Shown here in pieces: positions 44,201 through 53,333 of a stretch of 64,000 nt of DNA. The stretch is from the NCBI GenBank assembly GCA_045106235.1, contig JBGCEJ010000035.1, forward strand, positions 124,001-188,000. Reading direction: 5' to 3'. Numbering within the stretch: position 1 is the first letter of the stretch; every line of letters starts with the position of its first letter. The position numbers and the translations under genes were made by a program. Below the pieces are notes generated by a model, which saw only the letters and a list, made by a program, of their open reading frames with translations, had not been told where the DNA came from and did not search any database. The DNA comes from UBA4427 sp045106235. GTDB taxonomy: Bacteria > Myxococcota_A > UBA9160 > UBA4427.

Positions 44201-45370
44201 TCAGCTCAAAGGCTCGAAGTCCTCGGTCAAAGCAGGCTGAAACTGACGGTTCACGCGAAGGATCTTAGGCGTCATCCAACCGGCCCAGGCGCAGAGCGCC
44301 GCCCCAACCCAAACTTTCGGCAGAAGCCAGAAACCCAGCGCCCAGGCTCCCAAGAAGAGCGGAACCCGGAACGCAGCCTCCTTCATCCGGACCGCGACCG
44401 ATGGGCCTCCCACTTCTTGCCCAAACGTCTTCACATCGATGAACTTGCCGTTCGAGACCAGCAGCGGAAGAAAGAGCACCCAGGGCATGCCTCGGGAATC
44501 CAGTTCCGGATCGGAGTCGAGCGCGGCATCTTCCCACGGCTCCGAGCTTGCTTCCTTGCGGAGAGCGGCGGAGACCTGCTCGAAAACATATTTCGCGGTA
44601 GGCCGGTTCGTCGCCCCTCCCATATTCTCGCGCAGAGGCAATGCGCGCCATCGATACAGCACGCCGCCGTTCGGGGTCACCGCCAACACGCCTGGCTGAA
44701 AATATCCTTTGGGATGCCGATAGGGAGAGTCAGGATCGACCTCGAACCTCGCCGTGTCTGTGTTCACAACGAGTTTTAGGAACCCCGCGTCTTCACAAGC
44801 TCGGGAGATTTCGTGATGCGGATCTCCAACGGTCTCTAAATCAAGCGCCCACTCGTTCTGGGCTTGCTCCGCGAGACGGGTCGGCTCGCTCGTAATCCCG
44901 TAGATCTCGCCCCCGGCCGCTCTAATCTGATCAGAAATACCCTCTTCCCCGTAGCTCCGTAACTCGGAGCGACAGGGCGGTCACCAGAAGCCTCGGTAAA
45001 ACACGAGGACAATGAATTTATGCCTTGCCTGCGCCTGCGACAGCCAATTCCGACGCGCACCGGGCGGCGGGTCGAGCTCCGCGAGCACCTCGACTCCGTC
45101 GGGCCCCGCTGTTCCAGCATCGCGTTCGGAGAGCGAGGCAACCTCAAATCCGGAAGAGGTCTGCGTGACCCGAAACGAATGCTGTTCGCAGGCGTCGCCT
45201 CCGCATAACACAAGTCGAAGATCCCGGGTCGACCCCATCCCAAGCGAAGTCTCAGAATCGAGGATCCCCGTGACATCGAAGGGCGTCGACTGTTCTGCAT
45301 TAAACGATTCAAGCGCAGCATCAACCCAAACCTGCAGCTCATCGGGAATCGTCTCGGTCACGGTCGTCAA
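44201..45370 (-). CDS. Redoxin-fold selenoprotein with U-P-P-C active site and C-terminal membrane segment
   Basis: The gene is split by TGA at 44983-44981. The frame stays open on both sides: upstream to a TTG at 45370 with AGGAGG six bases away, downstream to a normal stop at 44201, giving 389 aa with residue 130 as selenocysteine. The centre reads LVFYRGFW-U-PPCRSELRSYG, then GGEIYGITSEP and DPHHEISRA, the pattern of AhpC/TSA-type thioredoxin-fold proteins, which normally have Cys where the TGA lies. A SECIS-type hairpin follows. Residues 1-100 form an extra domain. A hydrophobic stretch at about 336-367 suggests membrane anchoring. It is probably a thiol peroxidase or disulfide reductase. 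It starts 29 bp after uppP. Confidence 0.88.
44947..44983 (-). promoter_or_regulatory. Bacterial SECIS-type hairpin of the redoxin selenoprotein, with its UGA
   Basis: On the minus strand the UGA (44983-44981) is followed by CCCTGTC and GCTCCG, the loop AGTTA (44964-44960), then CGGAGC and TACGGGG. This makes 12 pairs with one C/T mismatch. The loop starts 16 bases after the UGA and contains GU at its tip, the expected distance and loop feature for SelB recognition. Confidence 0.8.
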
Positions 45371-45376
45371 TTCCAG

Positions 45377-45382
45377 CCTCCT
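45377..45382 (-). promoter_or_regulatory. Ribosome binding site that fixes the TTG start of the redoxin selenoprotein
   Basis: AGGAGG on the minus strand, six bases before the TTG at 45370-45368 and 18 bases after the uppP stop. It rules out the longer start at 45445, which would overlap uppP. Confidence 0.8.
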
Positions 45383-45399
45383 GACCGCAGACCGAATCG

Positions 45400-46182
45400 C
45401 TAGCTGATCGACCAGATCAAAAACGCACCGCCTGCTGCCCAACAATACCAGGCCCAGTGATGAAAGAGGCTCTTATCGAGCATCTTCACGAAAAGCCAGA
45501 TCGCCAGAATACCGGACACGAGCGCCGTCGCGAACGCCACGCCGATACTCGCCAGGGCCTCAGGCTCCGCATGCGCCAAATCCGGCAACATCAGAACCGC
45601 CGCACCGCTCACCGCAATGACACCTAACAAGAAAGAAAACTCTGCCGCCGCGAGTGGCGCAATCCCGAGTGCGAGCGCCAGCGCCACCGTCGACCCACTG
45701 CGCGAAATACCGGGCAAGATCGCCAAGGCCTGGGCGCAGCCGATCGCAAGAGCGACGCCCCAGCTCGGCACGAGGCCCTTGGCCTTCGGCCCCGTCCAAC
45801 GCGTACTGAAAACGACGAAGCCGGTCACCAGGAGCGCGAGCCCAACGAGGACCGGATTGGAGAACTGCTCGCTGATGAAATCGTTCGCTGTGATTCCCAC
45901 GACGCCGGCGGGAACACTCCCGAGCGCGAGCTTTCCGACGTACTCGAGCGCCTCCCTTTGCCGCGTGAAAAAGCCAACGATCAGCTCCAGAATCCGCTGC
46001 CGGTAGAAAATGACGATGGCCACGAGGGTAGCGACATGAACGGCCACCTCGAAAAGCAAGCCCTCCGCGTCGCGCCCGCCGAACAGCGCCTGGGCCATCG
46101 CGAGATGGCCCGAGCTCGACACGGGGAAAAACTCCGTCAGCCCCTGCACAATGCCGAGCAGAGCTGATTCAATGGCGTCCAA
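45400..46182 (-). CDS. uppP: Undecaprenyl-diphosphate phosphatase UppP (BacA)
   Basis: Integral membrane phosphatase that recycles the peptidoglycan lipid carrier. The 260 aa have about eight hydrophobic spans. The two family boxes are GLTEFFPVSSSGHL near the N-terminus (catalytic Glu and Ser/His) and PGISRSGST in the second half, whose arginine is essential. Length is normal. The redoxin selenoprotein follows 29 bp downstream on the same strand, so both are probably on one transcript. Confidence 0.96.
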   Translation of the reverse strand: MDAIESALLGIVQGLTEFFPVSSSGHLAMAQALFGGRDAEGLLFEVAVHVATLVAIVIFYRQRILELIVGFFTRQREALEYVGKLALGSVPAGVVGITANDFISEQFSNPVLVGLALLVTGFVVFSTRWTGPKAKGLVPSWGVALAIGCAQALAILPGISRSGSTVALALALGIAPLAAAEFSFLLGVIAVSGAAVLMLPDLAHAEPEALASIGVAFATALVSGILAIWLFVKMLDKSLFHHWAWYCWAAGGAFLIWSIS

Positions 46183-46355
46183 GATGCGCTCCTCGGACCC
46201 GCTCGAGCCTGTATGGCCTAGAGAGTCCTGCGGGAAAAGGGCGAGTAGAGGCTACCGAATCGGCTGTCCGGAGTCGTTTCAGAAGCCCAATCTTTCGTGC
46301 CCGCGGACGCCCGAATTGGGGGCGCGCCGTTTCTGAGACTGCTAAAAATCGCGCC

Positions 46356-46967
46356 ATGGAAATCGCATGCCTCGACCTAGAGGGGGTCTTGATCCCCGAA
46401 GTTTGGATCAATTTCGCAGAGCGCACGGGAATCGACGCGCTCAAGGCGACGACACGGGATATCCCGGATTACGATGAGCTGATGACCCAGCGCCTCGAGA
46501 TTCTCCGCGAGCATAAGCTGGGCATCGCCGATATCCAGGATGTCATCGACGGCATGGATCCGATGCCGGGCGCCAGCGAGGCTCTCAACTGGCTGCGTGA
46601 GCGCTTCCAGGTCGTGATTCTCTCGGACACCTTCTACGAATTTGCCGAGCCCTTCATGCGCAAGCTCGGCTGGCCGACGATCTTCTGCCACAAGCTCGAT
46701 ATCGACGCCGAGGGCATGATCGCTGACTACAAAATTCGCCAGCCGGACCCGAAGCGCGAATCCGTCAAAGCGTTCCATTCGCTCAAGTATCGATGCATCG
46801 CGACGGGCGATTCGTACAATGACACCACGATGTTAAGCGAAGCCGATGCTGGGATTCTCTTCTGCCCGCCGCAGAACGTGATCGACGAGTTCCCACAATT
46901 CCCAGTCGCGAAGAGCTACGCGGAACTACAAAACGAGTTTGCGAAAGCGTCTCTTCGCGATCTCTAG
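46356..46967 (+). CDS. thrH: Phosphoserine phosphatase / homoserine phosphotransferase ThrH
   Basis: 203-aa HAD enzyme of the ThrH type. It starts MEIACLDLEGVLIPEVW, with DLEG as motif I in place of the common DxDGT. ILSDTFYEF is motif II and GDSYNDTTML motif IV. ThrH dephosphorylates phosphoserine and can move the phosphate to homoserine, linking serine and threonine synthesis. The last codons and stop lie in the first unit of a tandem repeat. It is convergent with the PhyH gene. Confidence 0.92.
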   Translation: MEIACLDLEGVLIPEVWINFAERTGIDALKATTRDIPDYDELMTQRLEILREHKLGIADIQDVIDGMDPMPGASEALNWLRERFQVVILSDTFYEFAEPFMRKLGWPTIFCHKLDIDAEGMIADYKIRQPDPKRESVKAFHSLKYRCIATGDSYNDTTMLSEADAGILFCPPQNVIDEFPQFPVAKSYAELQNEFAKASLRDL

Positions 46968-47034
46968 TCGCGTCTCTGGTCGCGTCTCTGGTCGCGTCTC
47001 TGGTCGCGTTATCCAGTCGCGTTATCCAGTCGCG
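46955..47034. repeat. 12-13 bp tandem repeat spanning the convergent stops of thrH and phyH
   Basis: Units: TCGCGATCTCTAG (46955-46967), TCGCGTCTCTGG three times (46968-47003), TCGCGTTATCCAG twice (47004-47029), then TCGCG. The thrH TAG is in the first unit and the phyH stop (TTA at 47022-47024) in the sixth. The whole 54-bp space between the stops is repeat. Confidence 0.92.
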
Positions 47035-47873
47035 GCGGCGCTGAAATTGCGGACACCTTCGTGCTTGAACATCGGGTGGTCCGCCGGCTGATAGGTGAGG
47101 ACGATGGCGCGACGGGCGCGGTCGGAGAGGTTCGGCTCGCTCCCGTGCACCGTATGCGCGCTGAACACGACAAGGCTGCCCGCAGGGAGCTCGGCGAACC
47201 ATTGCGTGTCCTCGTCGAATTCCTCGGGATTCGTAAAGAGCGGCGCGAGTCGCGTGCCGTCGTCCAACCCGGGCAGGAAGCCGCGCCGATGGCTCCCGGG
47301 GATGAGGCGGAAGCATCCGTTTTCACGGTCCGCGTCGTCGAGCGTAATCATCACGTTCGGTAGCTGGTCGCAATGTCCGCAGGCATGGCTCCAGTACGGC
47401 GAATCTTGATGCCAGCGAAAGCCAGAGCCTTCGCGGGGCCGCTTCAGATTGATCTTGTCCGTCCAGAGCGCGATACGGTCCGCGTCCAGCACGCCGCATA
47501 GAGGCTGCACGATCCGCGGATCTTCGATCAGCCCCTCGAAGACGTCATCGAGATGATGAAAGGGTTCGATGACGCGGATCGTCTTTGAGCCTTCGCGATG
47601 CTCGAACTGGACGGTGGAACGATCGGCCTCGACGTAGCGGTTGCCGTCGATCACGTAGTCGTCTTCGCCGTCGGGCTTTCGGTTCGCCCCTGCCGCAGCG
47701 CCCGTGCCCGAGCCCCGCGCGACCTCATCCGAGGCCCGGCCCGCCCGCTCAACCACACGCTCTGCGGCCTCGCGGTAGGCCGCAAGATCCGACGTATCGA
47801 ACACAGCCTTCCGCGCGAAGAAGCCCTGCTCTTCGTATTGCTCGCGTTCCGAATCTAGGAGTGCGTGATCCAT
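47022..47873 (-). CDS. Phytanoyl-CoA dioxygenase (PhyH) family protein
   Basis: 283-aa Fe(II)/alpha-ketoglutarate oxygenase. The metal triad is His-x-Asp in RWHQDSPYW and the distal His in AHTVHGSEPN. The co-substrate Arg lies in DRARRAIVLTY. Residues 50-70 are a low-complexity Ser/Gly/Ala insert. Substrates in this large family range from acyl-CoA to small hydroxylated metabolites, so none is assigned. The ATG at 47873 begins MDHALLDSEREQ. The stop lies in a tandem repeat shared with convergent thrH. Confidence 0.87.
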   Translation of the reverse strand: MDHALLDSEREQYEEQGFFARKAVFDTSDLAAYREAAERVVERAGRASDEVARGSGTGAAAGANRKPDGEDDYVIDGNRYVEADRSTVQFEHREGSKTIRVIEPFHHLDDVFEGLIEDPRIVQPLCGVLDADRIALWTDKINLKRPREGSGFRWHQDSPYWSHACGHCDQLPNVMITLDDADRENGCFRLIPGSHRRGFLPGLDDGTRLAPLFTNPEEFDEDTQWFAELPAGSLVVFSAHTVHGSEPNLSDRARRAIVLTYQPADHPMFKHEGVRNFSAAATG

Positions 47874-47979
47874 CGCTGTGGTCCTGCGTCTTCAGTGGTC
47901 AATTCGGCCGATCCGCCGTGGCGATCATGCCGATCGCGGCGGTAACAAGACGCATCGACCGGCAAGAACGACCGACGAA

Positions 47980-49803
47980 CTAGAGCCGCTTTCGCTTATT
48001 CGCCTCGAGGATACGCTTGCGGAGCCGCAGCTCAACCGGCGTGACTTCAAGCAGCTCGTCGTCCTCAATCCAACCCAGCGCTTCCTCGATCGACATTTTC
48101 TTGGCCGGCGTGATGATGACGTTCTCGTCCCGACCCGAAGCGCGCATATTATCGAGCTTCTTGGCGCGCGTGAGGTTCACGTTGAGATCGCCCGGTCGCC
48201 GGCTCTCACCCACGATCTGGCCCTCGTACACATCAACACCCGTCGTCACGAAGAGTCCCGCGCGTTCCTGAATCTTAAAGATCGCATGGGGCGTCGTGCG
48301 TCCCTGCTCAGTGCAGACAAGCGGCCCAACGCTGCGACCGGGCAAGGCTTCGACCATCGGTTCAAAGCCTTCAACGCTCCGGTAGAGAATGCCTTCCCCT
48401 CGCGTATCCGTCAGGAACTCGCCGCGGTAGCCGAAGAGGCCACGACTCGGAACGATGAAGCGCATCTGAACGCGGTCGCCGTTATGTTCCATGCCGTCCA
48501 TGCGGCCCTTGCGCTGCGCCAGCTTCTCCATGACGGAGCCAGCGGCGTTCTCGGGCACATCGGCGATCACTTCTTCGACCGGCTCACACTTCACGCCGTC
48601 GATTTCGCGCACGATGATCTCGGGCCGCGAAACCGCAAACTCGTATCCTTCTCGGCGCATCGTTTCGATCAGCACAGCGAGCTGAAGCTCACCTCGCCCC
48701 GACACTGCAAAGGTGTCGAGCTTGTCGGTCCGCTCGATCTTGATCGAAACGTTCGACATCGCCTCGCGGTCAAGCCGCTCTGCGATCTGCCGACTCGTGA
48801 CGTACTTGCCATCGCGACCCGCAAAAGGCGAGTTATTCACGGAGAGCGAAACCCGAATCGTCGGCGGGTCAATCGCGATCCGCGGCAGTGGCTCGGGGCT
48901 CCCGGGATCGCAGACCGTATCGCCGACCTGGATCGACTCCACGCCCGCGACGATCACGATATCGCCCGCGCGCGCTTCTTCGATGTCGACGCGGTCGACG
49001 CCACTGGTTCCGAAGAGCTTTGTGATCCGGAACTGATCGGGGTTGCCCTCTTCGGGGATCCGAATCGCCTGGGAACCGCGCTTCATACGCCCGCGCATCA
49101 CCCGGCCGATGACCAAGCGGCCCACGAAGGAGTCGTAGCCGAGGGTCACGGCCTGGAACTGGAGCGGGCCCTCTTCGTCCACCATCGGCGGCGGCGCATC
49201 TTCGATGATCGTATCGAGAACGGGAATCAGATCCTTCATCTCGCCGCCGTATTCGCGCGACGAAATACCGTTCTTCGCCGAGGCGTAGACGACGGGGAAC
49301 TCGAGCTGCGTATCATCCGCGCCGAGCTCCACGAGCAGGTCGAAAACGTCGTTCACGACCTCTTCCGCCCGCTCTTCCGGGCGGTCGATCTTGTTCACGA
49401 TCAGGATAGGGCGCAGGCCGTGGGAAAGCGCCTTTCGCAGCACGAAGCGCGTCTGCGGCATAACACCTTCGTAGGCATCACAGAGCAGAAGACAAGCATC
49501 CGCCATGCCGAGCACGCGCTCGACTTCGCCGCCGAAATCCGCATGGCCGGGCGTATCCACGAGCTGGATTCGAACACCTTCGTATTCGATCGACGTACTC
49601 TTGGACTGAATGGTGATCCCGCGCTCTTTTTCGATGTCGCCGGAGTCCATGACCCGGTCCTCGACGGCGGCGTGCTCATGGAAGGCGCCACATTGGCGGA
49701 GCAGCCCATCCACAAGCGTCGTCTTGCCGTGGTCAACGTGAGCGATGATGGCGACGTTTCGGAGGTCGCCGCGCGGGGATTTTCCAGAATTCTCTTCAGA
49801 CAT
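47980..49803 (-). CDS. typA: Ribosome-associated translational GTPase TypA/BipA
   Basis: 607-aa GTPase of the EF-G class that aids 50S assembly and stress adaptation. G1 is IAHVDHGKTTLVDG, G3 is DTPGHADFGGEV and G4 is IVNKIDRPEER. Domain III to V with GRGELQLAVLIETMRREGYE and the TypA-specific C-terminal SRGLFGYRGEFLT follow. I take the ATG at 49803 (MSEENSG) with GAGAAG upstream; a start four codons earlier is possible. The motifs leave no doubt. It is divergent from the desaturase gene. Confidence 0.96.
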   Translation of the reverse strand: MSEENSGKSPRGDLRNVAIIAHVDHGKTTLVDGLLRQCGAFHEHAAVEDRVMDSGDIEKERGITIQSKSTSIEYEGVRIQLVDTPGHADFGGEVERVLGMADACLLLCDAYEGVMPQTRFVLRKALSHGLRPILIVNKIDRPEERAEEVVNDVFDLLVELGADDTQLEFPVVYASAKNGISSREYGGEMKDLIPVLDTIIEDAPPPMVDEEGPLQFQAVTLGYDSFVGRLVIGRVMRGRMKRGSQAIRIPEEGNPDQFRITKLFGTSGVDRVDIEEARAGDIVIVAGVESIQVGDTVCDPGSPEPLPRIAIDPPTIRVSLSVNNSPFAGRDGKYVTSRQIAERLDREAMSNVSIKIERTDKLDTFAVSGRGELQLAVLIETMRREGYEFAVSRPEIIVREIDGVKCEPVEEVIADVPENAAGSVMEKLAQRKGRMDGMEHNGDRVQMRFIVPSRGLFGYRGEFLTDTRGEGILYRSVEGFEPMVEALPGRSVGPLVCTEQGRTTPHAIFKIQERAGLFVTTGVDVYEGQIVGESRRPGDLNVNLTRAKKLDNMRASGRDENVIITPAKKMSIEEALGWIEDDELLEVTPVELRLRKRILEANKRKRL

Positions 49804-50208
49804 AACACTTCTCAAATCGGGCCCTTCGCCGCTTTTGGACGAACAAGCCTTGAATAAATCGGACGGGCATTTTTCGGCGTGCGCCTCGGCGCCGCGTCCC
49901 CGAACGCCCCGGCAGGACGCTCTCTAACTGCCTCTCACGCCGAGGATCGCTTCATGCGCCCAAACCCAAGAGACTCTTAGCCCCTCCCTCTGCGCAGTCG
50001 CCTTTGACCGGGCGACCGGCGTACGCGAGTAGCGAAACTTCGAGCCTGGGACTTGGACGAACCGCGTAGGGGTTTACCTTCTCGCCCCCCGGCGAAGGCG
50101 CGCGCAGGCTAGCGCAGACGGGGCCAAATGCCCGTTTTCACGGAACTTTCACTCCGAGTCAGGCCCGCATTCTTCTCAAAACCATAGGATCCGGCTGCGC
50201 AGTCGAAG
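49804..50208. other. Divergent intergenic region between typA and the desaturase gene
   Basis: About 400 bases with promoters for both genes presumably inside. I see no ORF of quality, tRNA or clear hairpin, and no convincing -35/-10 pair. Confidence 0.5.
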
Positions 50209-51120
50209 ATGGGAAATGGGAGAGGAAGCGTGAGCGCCAACAGCGGCCAAAACACAGCCAAAGCCAGCAGCCCCAACCGAGCGGAGGAGAAGGCGGAAAG
50301 CGTACGCCCCGAGGGTTTCTGGCGTCGCCAAAACGCACTCTCAGCGGCGATCTACTGGGGAATCCACGCGAGCTGCCTCCTGGCCTTCTGGACCGGGGTC
50401 GGCCGCGTCGAGATCGCCCTCTGCCTCGGCCTGTTTTGGCTTCGCCTGTTCGGAATTACCGGAGGCTACCACCGCTACTTCGCTCATAAGGCCTTCAAGA
50501 CGAGTCGCGTTTTTCAATTTGTCCTCGCGTTTCTGGGCTGTGCGGCCACCCAAAAGGGCCCCCTCTGGTGGGCAGCGGGCCATCGCCGGCACCATCGCTA
50601 CTCCGACCAGGAAGGCGACCTCCATTCTCCGCGGGAGGGCTTCTGGTGGGCCCACCAGGGCTGGATCTTCGATGGTCGCTGGGACGATACGGAGCTCGAT
50701 CGCATCGGCGATTTCGCAGCGTACCCCGAACTCGTCTGGCTCAATCGCTGGCATATCGTGGCCCCGATCTCGACCGCCCTCTTCTGTTACGTCGTCGCCG
50801 GATTCTCGGGGCTCGTCTGGGGCTTTTCGATCTCCACCACGCTGCTCTGGCATTCGACCTATACGATCAATTCCCTGGCGCATCGATGGGGAAGCCAACG
50901 CTACGAGACCGGGGACGATAGCCGGAACAACCTCTTCCTCGCTCTTCTGACCCTGGGCGAAGGTTGGCATAACAACCACCACCATTTTATGGCCGCGGCC
51001 CGTCAGGGTTTCTTCTGGTGGGAGGTCGATATCACGTACTACATCCTGCGCGGCCTCGGGGCCGTCGGGTTGATCTGGGATATCCGAGAGCCCCCGGCGA
51101 GCGTGCTGCGTTCGGCATAA
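50209..51120 (+). CDS. Membrane fatty acid desaturase (acyl-CoA delta-9 type)
   Basis: 303-aa di-iron desaturase. The three histidine boxes are GYHRYFAHKAF, GHRRHHRYSD and GWHNNHHHFM. Four hydrophobic spans flank them. It introduces a cis double bond into saturated acyl-CoA or acyl lipid with O2, so the organism can use oxygen. The ATG at 50209 is used. A GTG seven codons later has GAGAGGA close upstream and may be the true start; the first 45 residues are low complexity either way. The ppk1 gene follows after 113 bp. Confidence 0.92.
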   Translation: MGNGRGSVSANSGQNTAKASSPNRAEEKAESVRPEGFWRRQNALSAAIYWGIHASCLLAFWTGVGRVEIALCLGLFWLRLFGITGGYHRYFAHKAFKTSRVFQFVLAFLGCAATQKGPLWWAAGHRRHHRYSDQEGDLHSPREGFWWAHQGWIFDGRWDDTELDRIGDFAAYPELVWLNRWHIVAPISTALFCYVVAGFSGLVWGFSISTTLLWHSTYTINSLAHRWGSQRYETGDDSRNNLFLALLTLGEGWHNNHHHFMAAARQGFFWWEVDITYYILRGLGAVGLIWDIREPPASVLRSA

Positions 51121-51233
51121 GTCTCGATTTGTCCTCCAATCTTCCCGGATGCCCCTGCACAAAAGCGCCTGAGCGAGGCATGATCGGCGGGACGCGACTC
51201 GGTCCCCCCTTCCGATGATCCCTCTGAGGCCAA

Positions 51234-53288
51234 TTGCACGTGAAACTGGATGGACCCGACCGATTTTTGAACCGCGAGCTCTCGTGGCTCGCTTTCAACG
51301 AACGCGTTCTTGCCCTCGCGGCTGATTCCCGACTCGCCCTGCTCGAGCGCGCGAAGTTCATCGCGATTTTCGCGAGCAATCTCGATGAATTCTTCCAGGT
51401 CCGCGTTGCCGGCCTGAAAGAACAGCTCGCCGCGGGCATCGTCGCCGCCTCTCCCGATGGTAGAAGCCCTTCGGAGCAGCTGGTCGAGATTCAAGCTAAA
51501 ACGACCCAGCTGATTCGAACGCAGCAACAATTACTGAAGAAGGAGATCCTCCCCGCGCTTTCAGAAGAAGGCCTCCGTATCGTCGGCTGGAAATCGCTGT
51601 CCCCGCGCGATCGAAAACACCTTCGCAGCTACTACGATGCTCAGATTCAACCCGCACTCACGCCGCTCGCCGTCGATCCCGCCCATCCTTTCCCTTGGAT
51701 CTCGAACCTCTCGCTCAACCTGGGGATGCTCGTGCTCGACGAGAGCAGCGGACTCCGCCGGTTCGCGCGAGTCAAAGTCCCCGGCGCCCTGCCCCGCTTG
51801 GTCCCGCTCGAAGACGGAGAGCGCTGGCTACCCCTCGAGCAGTTGATCGCCACTCAAATCGACGACCTCTTCCCCGGCATGAAGGTGCTGTCTTCGCATT
51901 CCTTTCGGGTCACCCGGGATGCGGCGCTCCTCATCGACGAAGGCGAAGCGGATGACCTACTTTCGGCGATCCAATCGGGACTTCATCGCCGTCTCCGCGT
52001 GAACGACGCCGTCCGCATCGAGATCGAAAAAGGCATGTCCGACGAGATCCGCAATCTCCTCGTGGACGAACTCGAGCTCAGCCCCCTCGACGTGTACACC
52101 CAAAACACCTTGCTCGACGCCACATGCTTATGGCAGCTCTACGGAGTGGACCGACCGGAACTCAAGGAAGAGTCTTGGCGGCCGCGAACGCAAAAACGCC
52201 TCAGTGGCGTCACGGGCGATGAAGACAGCCTGAGCATCTTCGAAGAACTCCGCCGGGGCGATGTCATGGTTCATCATCCTTACGACTCTTTTGCGACTTC
52301 GATGGAAGCGTTTCTGGAAAAGGCCAGTCGAGATCCCGACGTCGTGGCCATCAAACACACGCTCTACCGCACCGCGGGCTCTGAGAACCGCGTGGTGCGC
52401 GCCCTCATCCACGCGGCTCAAGCGGGGAAAGAAGTCGTTGCCCTCGTCGAGCTGAAAGCGCGCTTTGACGAGCAGTCTAATATCGAATGGGCACGCAACC
52501 TCGAAGCCGCCGGCGTGAACGTGGTCTACGGCATGGTCGGCCTGAAGACCCATGGCAAGGTCGTGCTGGTGATCCGGCGCGAAGCCGACGGCTTGCGGCG
52601 CTACTGCCATATCGGCACAGGGAACTACAACCCCGAAACCGCGCGGATCTACGAGGACATCGGACTTCTCACCGCCTCGGAAGAGATCGGCGCCGAAGTC
52701 GGCCAACTCTTCAACTACATGACCGGATACAGCGACCCGGTTCCCGCCGAACACCTTCTCCTTGCTCCCGACCGCCTCCGCGGAGGCCTTCTGGAACGCA
52801 TCGCCGAGACGGCCTCCAAGCCCGGCGGCCGAATCACCATCAAAGTCAACGGCCTTTCGGATCCCGAAGTGATCGAAGCCCTCTACAAAGCTTCTCAAGC
52901 GGGCACCCAGATCGATCTCCTCGTACGCGGCATCTGCTGCCTTCGCCCCGGGCAGAAGAATCTCTCGGAGAATATTCGCGTGCGCTCCGTCGTGGGGCGA
53001 TTCCTGGAGCATTCCCGGGTCTTTCGCTTCGTGAGGGCGAACGGGGAGGAACAACTCTTCGTGGGCTCTGCTGATCTGATGACGCGCAATCTCGACGGTC
53101 GCATCGAAGTCCTAACGCCGATCCTCGACGAGAGCCTCGCGGTTCGGGTGCGTGAGATCCTCGCGGTGAGTCTGGCACCCAAGGCCCGCGCGTGGGAACT
53201 GCAAGCGGACGGCACATGGGTCGAGACCCCGAGCGGCGAGGGTTTTGATGTCCATCGCCGTTTGCAAGAACTGGCCAATAAGCATTGA
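51234..53288 (+). CDS. ppk1: Polyphosphate kinase PPK1
   Basis: Makes inorganic polyphosphate from ATP through a phospho-histidine. The 684-aa length matches the family. Present are NRELSWLAFNERVL at the N-terminus, HHPYDSF, IKHTLYRT, and YCHIGTGNYNPETARIYEDI with the catalytic His. Near the end lies SADLMTRNLDGRIE. The start is either TTG 51234 or GTG 51240; GAGG lies four bases before the former and ten before the latter. The gene downstream, 45 bp away, is a Ppx/GppA-type phosphatase fusion, so synthesis and breakdown of polyP are encoded together. Confidence 0.96.
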   Translation: MHVKLDGPDRFLNRELSWLAFNERVLALAADSRLALLERAKFIAIFASNLDEFFQVRVAGLKEQLAAGIVAASPDGRSPSEQLVEIQAKTTQLIRTQQQLLKKEILPALSEEGLRIVGWKSLSPRDRKHLRSYYDAQIQPALTPLAVDPAHPFPWISNLSLNLGMLVLDESSGLRRFARVKVPGALPRLVPLEDGERWLPLEQLIATQIDDLFPGMKVLSSHSFRVTRDAALLIDEGEADDLLSAIQSGLHRRLRVNDAVRIEIEKGMSDEIRNLLVDELELSPLDVYTQNTLLDATCLWQLYGVDRPELKEESWRPRTQKRLSGVTGDEDSLSIFEELRRGDVMVHHPYDSFATSMEAFLEKASRDPDVVAIKHTLYRTAGSENRVVRALIHAAQAGKEVVALVELKARFDEQSNIEWARNLEAAGVNVVYGMVGLKTHGKVVLVIRREADGLRRYCHIGTGNYNPETARIYEDIGLLTASEEIGAEVGQLFNYMTGYSDPVPAEHLLLAPDRLRGGLLERIAETASKPGGRITIKVNGLSDPEVIEALYKASQAGTQIDLLVRGICCLRPGQKNLSENIRVRSVVGRFLEHSRVFRFVRANGEEQLFVGSADLMTRNLDGRIEVLTPILDESLAVRVREILAVSLAPKARAWELQADGTWVETPSGEGFDVHRRLQELANKH

Positions 53289-53333
53289 CCTGCTGCGACG
53301 TCCGGTCGATAGTTCAAGCGGGGGACTTACGTT

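Noticed and set aside
44201..44767. Stand-alone 188-aa gene starting at the GTG at 44767
   Set aside because: It begins in the middle of a redoxin fold with no ribosome site; the frame continues upstream to the TGA and beyond.
46955..47034. CRISPR or phage attachment site
   Set aside because: Units are only 12-13 bp without spacers, and no integrase or tRNA is present.
47878..49857. 659-aa open frame opposite typA
   Set aside because: The minus strand encodes complete TypA with all GTPase motifs; the plus frame is a shadow.
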